The notes under the pieces were generated by a model. The model was not told the origin of the DNA. It did not search any database and was given only the letters and a program-made list of their open reading frames with translations. From positions 1-6,356 of the forward strand of contig JAEZSA010000114.1 in NCBI GenBank assembly GCA_023422115.1: 6,356 nt of DNA, read 5' to 3'. Below are positions 6,316 through 6,356 of this stretch, piece after piece. Within the stretch, counting starts at the first letter, position 1; each line of letters starts with the position of its first letter. This stretch comes from Bacillota bacterium (GTDB taxonomy: Bacteria > Bacillota_I > Bacilli_A > ML615J-28 > CAG-698). Position numbers and translations under genes: made by a program.

Positions 6316-6356
6316 CTTCGCTCCATTTGGTAATTATCCCCTGATAAATCTGAAGT
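6308..6356 (-). pseudogene. pstS: PstS-like fragment ending early (phosphate-binding protein, 5' part outside window)
   Basis: One minus-strand frame from 6355 reads LQIYQGIITKWSEVE and then a TAG at 6308-6310. 'IYxGxITxWxEV' is the hallmark of the extracytoplasmic phosphate-binding protein PstS, and its position directly upstream of pstC on the same strand is where pstS is expected. In known PstS proteins this motif lies in the first half, is followed by Gly-Gly and then by well over 100 further residues. Here the match stops exactly where the palindrome begins, and only about 30 bases separate the stop from pstC, so the C-terminal lobe is missing. I therefore call it a truncated or broken gene. 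A misassembly at the window end, or a second intact pstS upstream, cannot be excluded. Another minus frame is also open from 6356 to the TAA overlapping the pstC ATG, but it resembles nothing. Confidence 0.55.

Noticed and set aside
6278..6356. Alternative minus frame (26 codons, ending RIGIIPILFRLL) as the true C-terminus of PstS, reached by frameshifting
   Set aside because: No slippery heptamer or other frameshift signal is evident. The recognisable PstS motif is in the other frame, and this tail does not look like the missing PstS lobe. Kept only as a possible coupling frame for pstC.

Overview
This window is a low-GC stretch of a Bacillota (Firmicutes) genome. It is dominated by one minus-strand phosphate operon. 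The genes use the standard code: UGG for Trp and UGA as stop, which argues against a mycoplasma. The PhoP/PhoR-type two-component pair, the Gram-positive style of the PhoR sensor domain and the very A/T-rich codons would suit a Bacilli/Erysipelotrichia/Turicibacter-like lineage, but that placement is an inference and not a firm call.

Layout, left to right. Positions 2-250 hold the C-terminal end of an unrecognised plus-strand membrane protein, cut by the window edge. Positions 251-445 are a convergent intergenic region with two hairpin terminators, one for each direction, and a third, weaker inverted repeat that overlaps the end of phoR. From 446 to 6276 six minus-strand genes are packed with almost no space. 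In transcription order (right to left) they are pstC, pstA, pstB, phoU, phoP and phoR. Three junctions are stop-start overlaps: ATGA at pstC/pstA, TAATG at pstA/pstB and ATGA at phoP/phoR. The other two gaps are 2 and 9 bases. The last ~50 bases (6308-6356) read, on the minus strand, as the conserved 'IYxGxITxW' segment of the phosphate-binding protein PstS. This reading runs into a stop inside a perfect 25-base palindrome just upstream of pstC.

How the genes work together: PstC and PstA form the membrane channel and PstB the ATPase of the high-affinity phosphate importer. PhoU links transporter state to signalling. PhoR (membrane sensor kinase) and PhoP (OmpR-type regulator) control the phosphate-starvation response. 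Because phoPR are the last genes of the same unit, the regulator probably amplifies its own expression. The operon promoter and any PhoP boxes lie beyond the right edge.

I see no new class of system. The points that deserve checking are the apparently truncated pstS at the palindrome, the absence of a Shine-Dalgarno sequence for pstC, the PstA protein with an inserted extracytoplasmic domain of about 125 residues, and the crossed pair of terminators.
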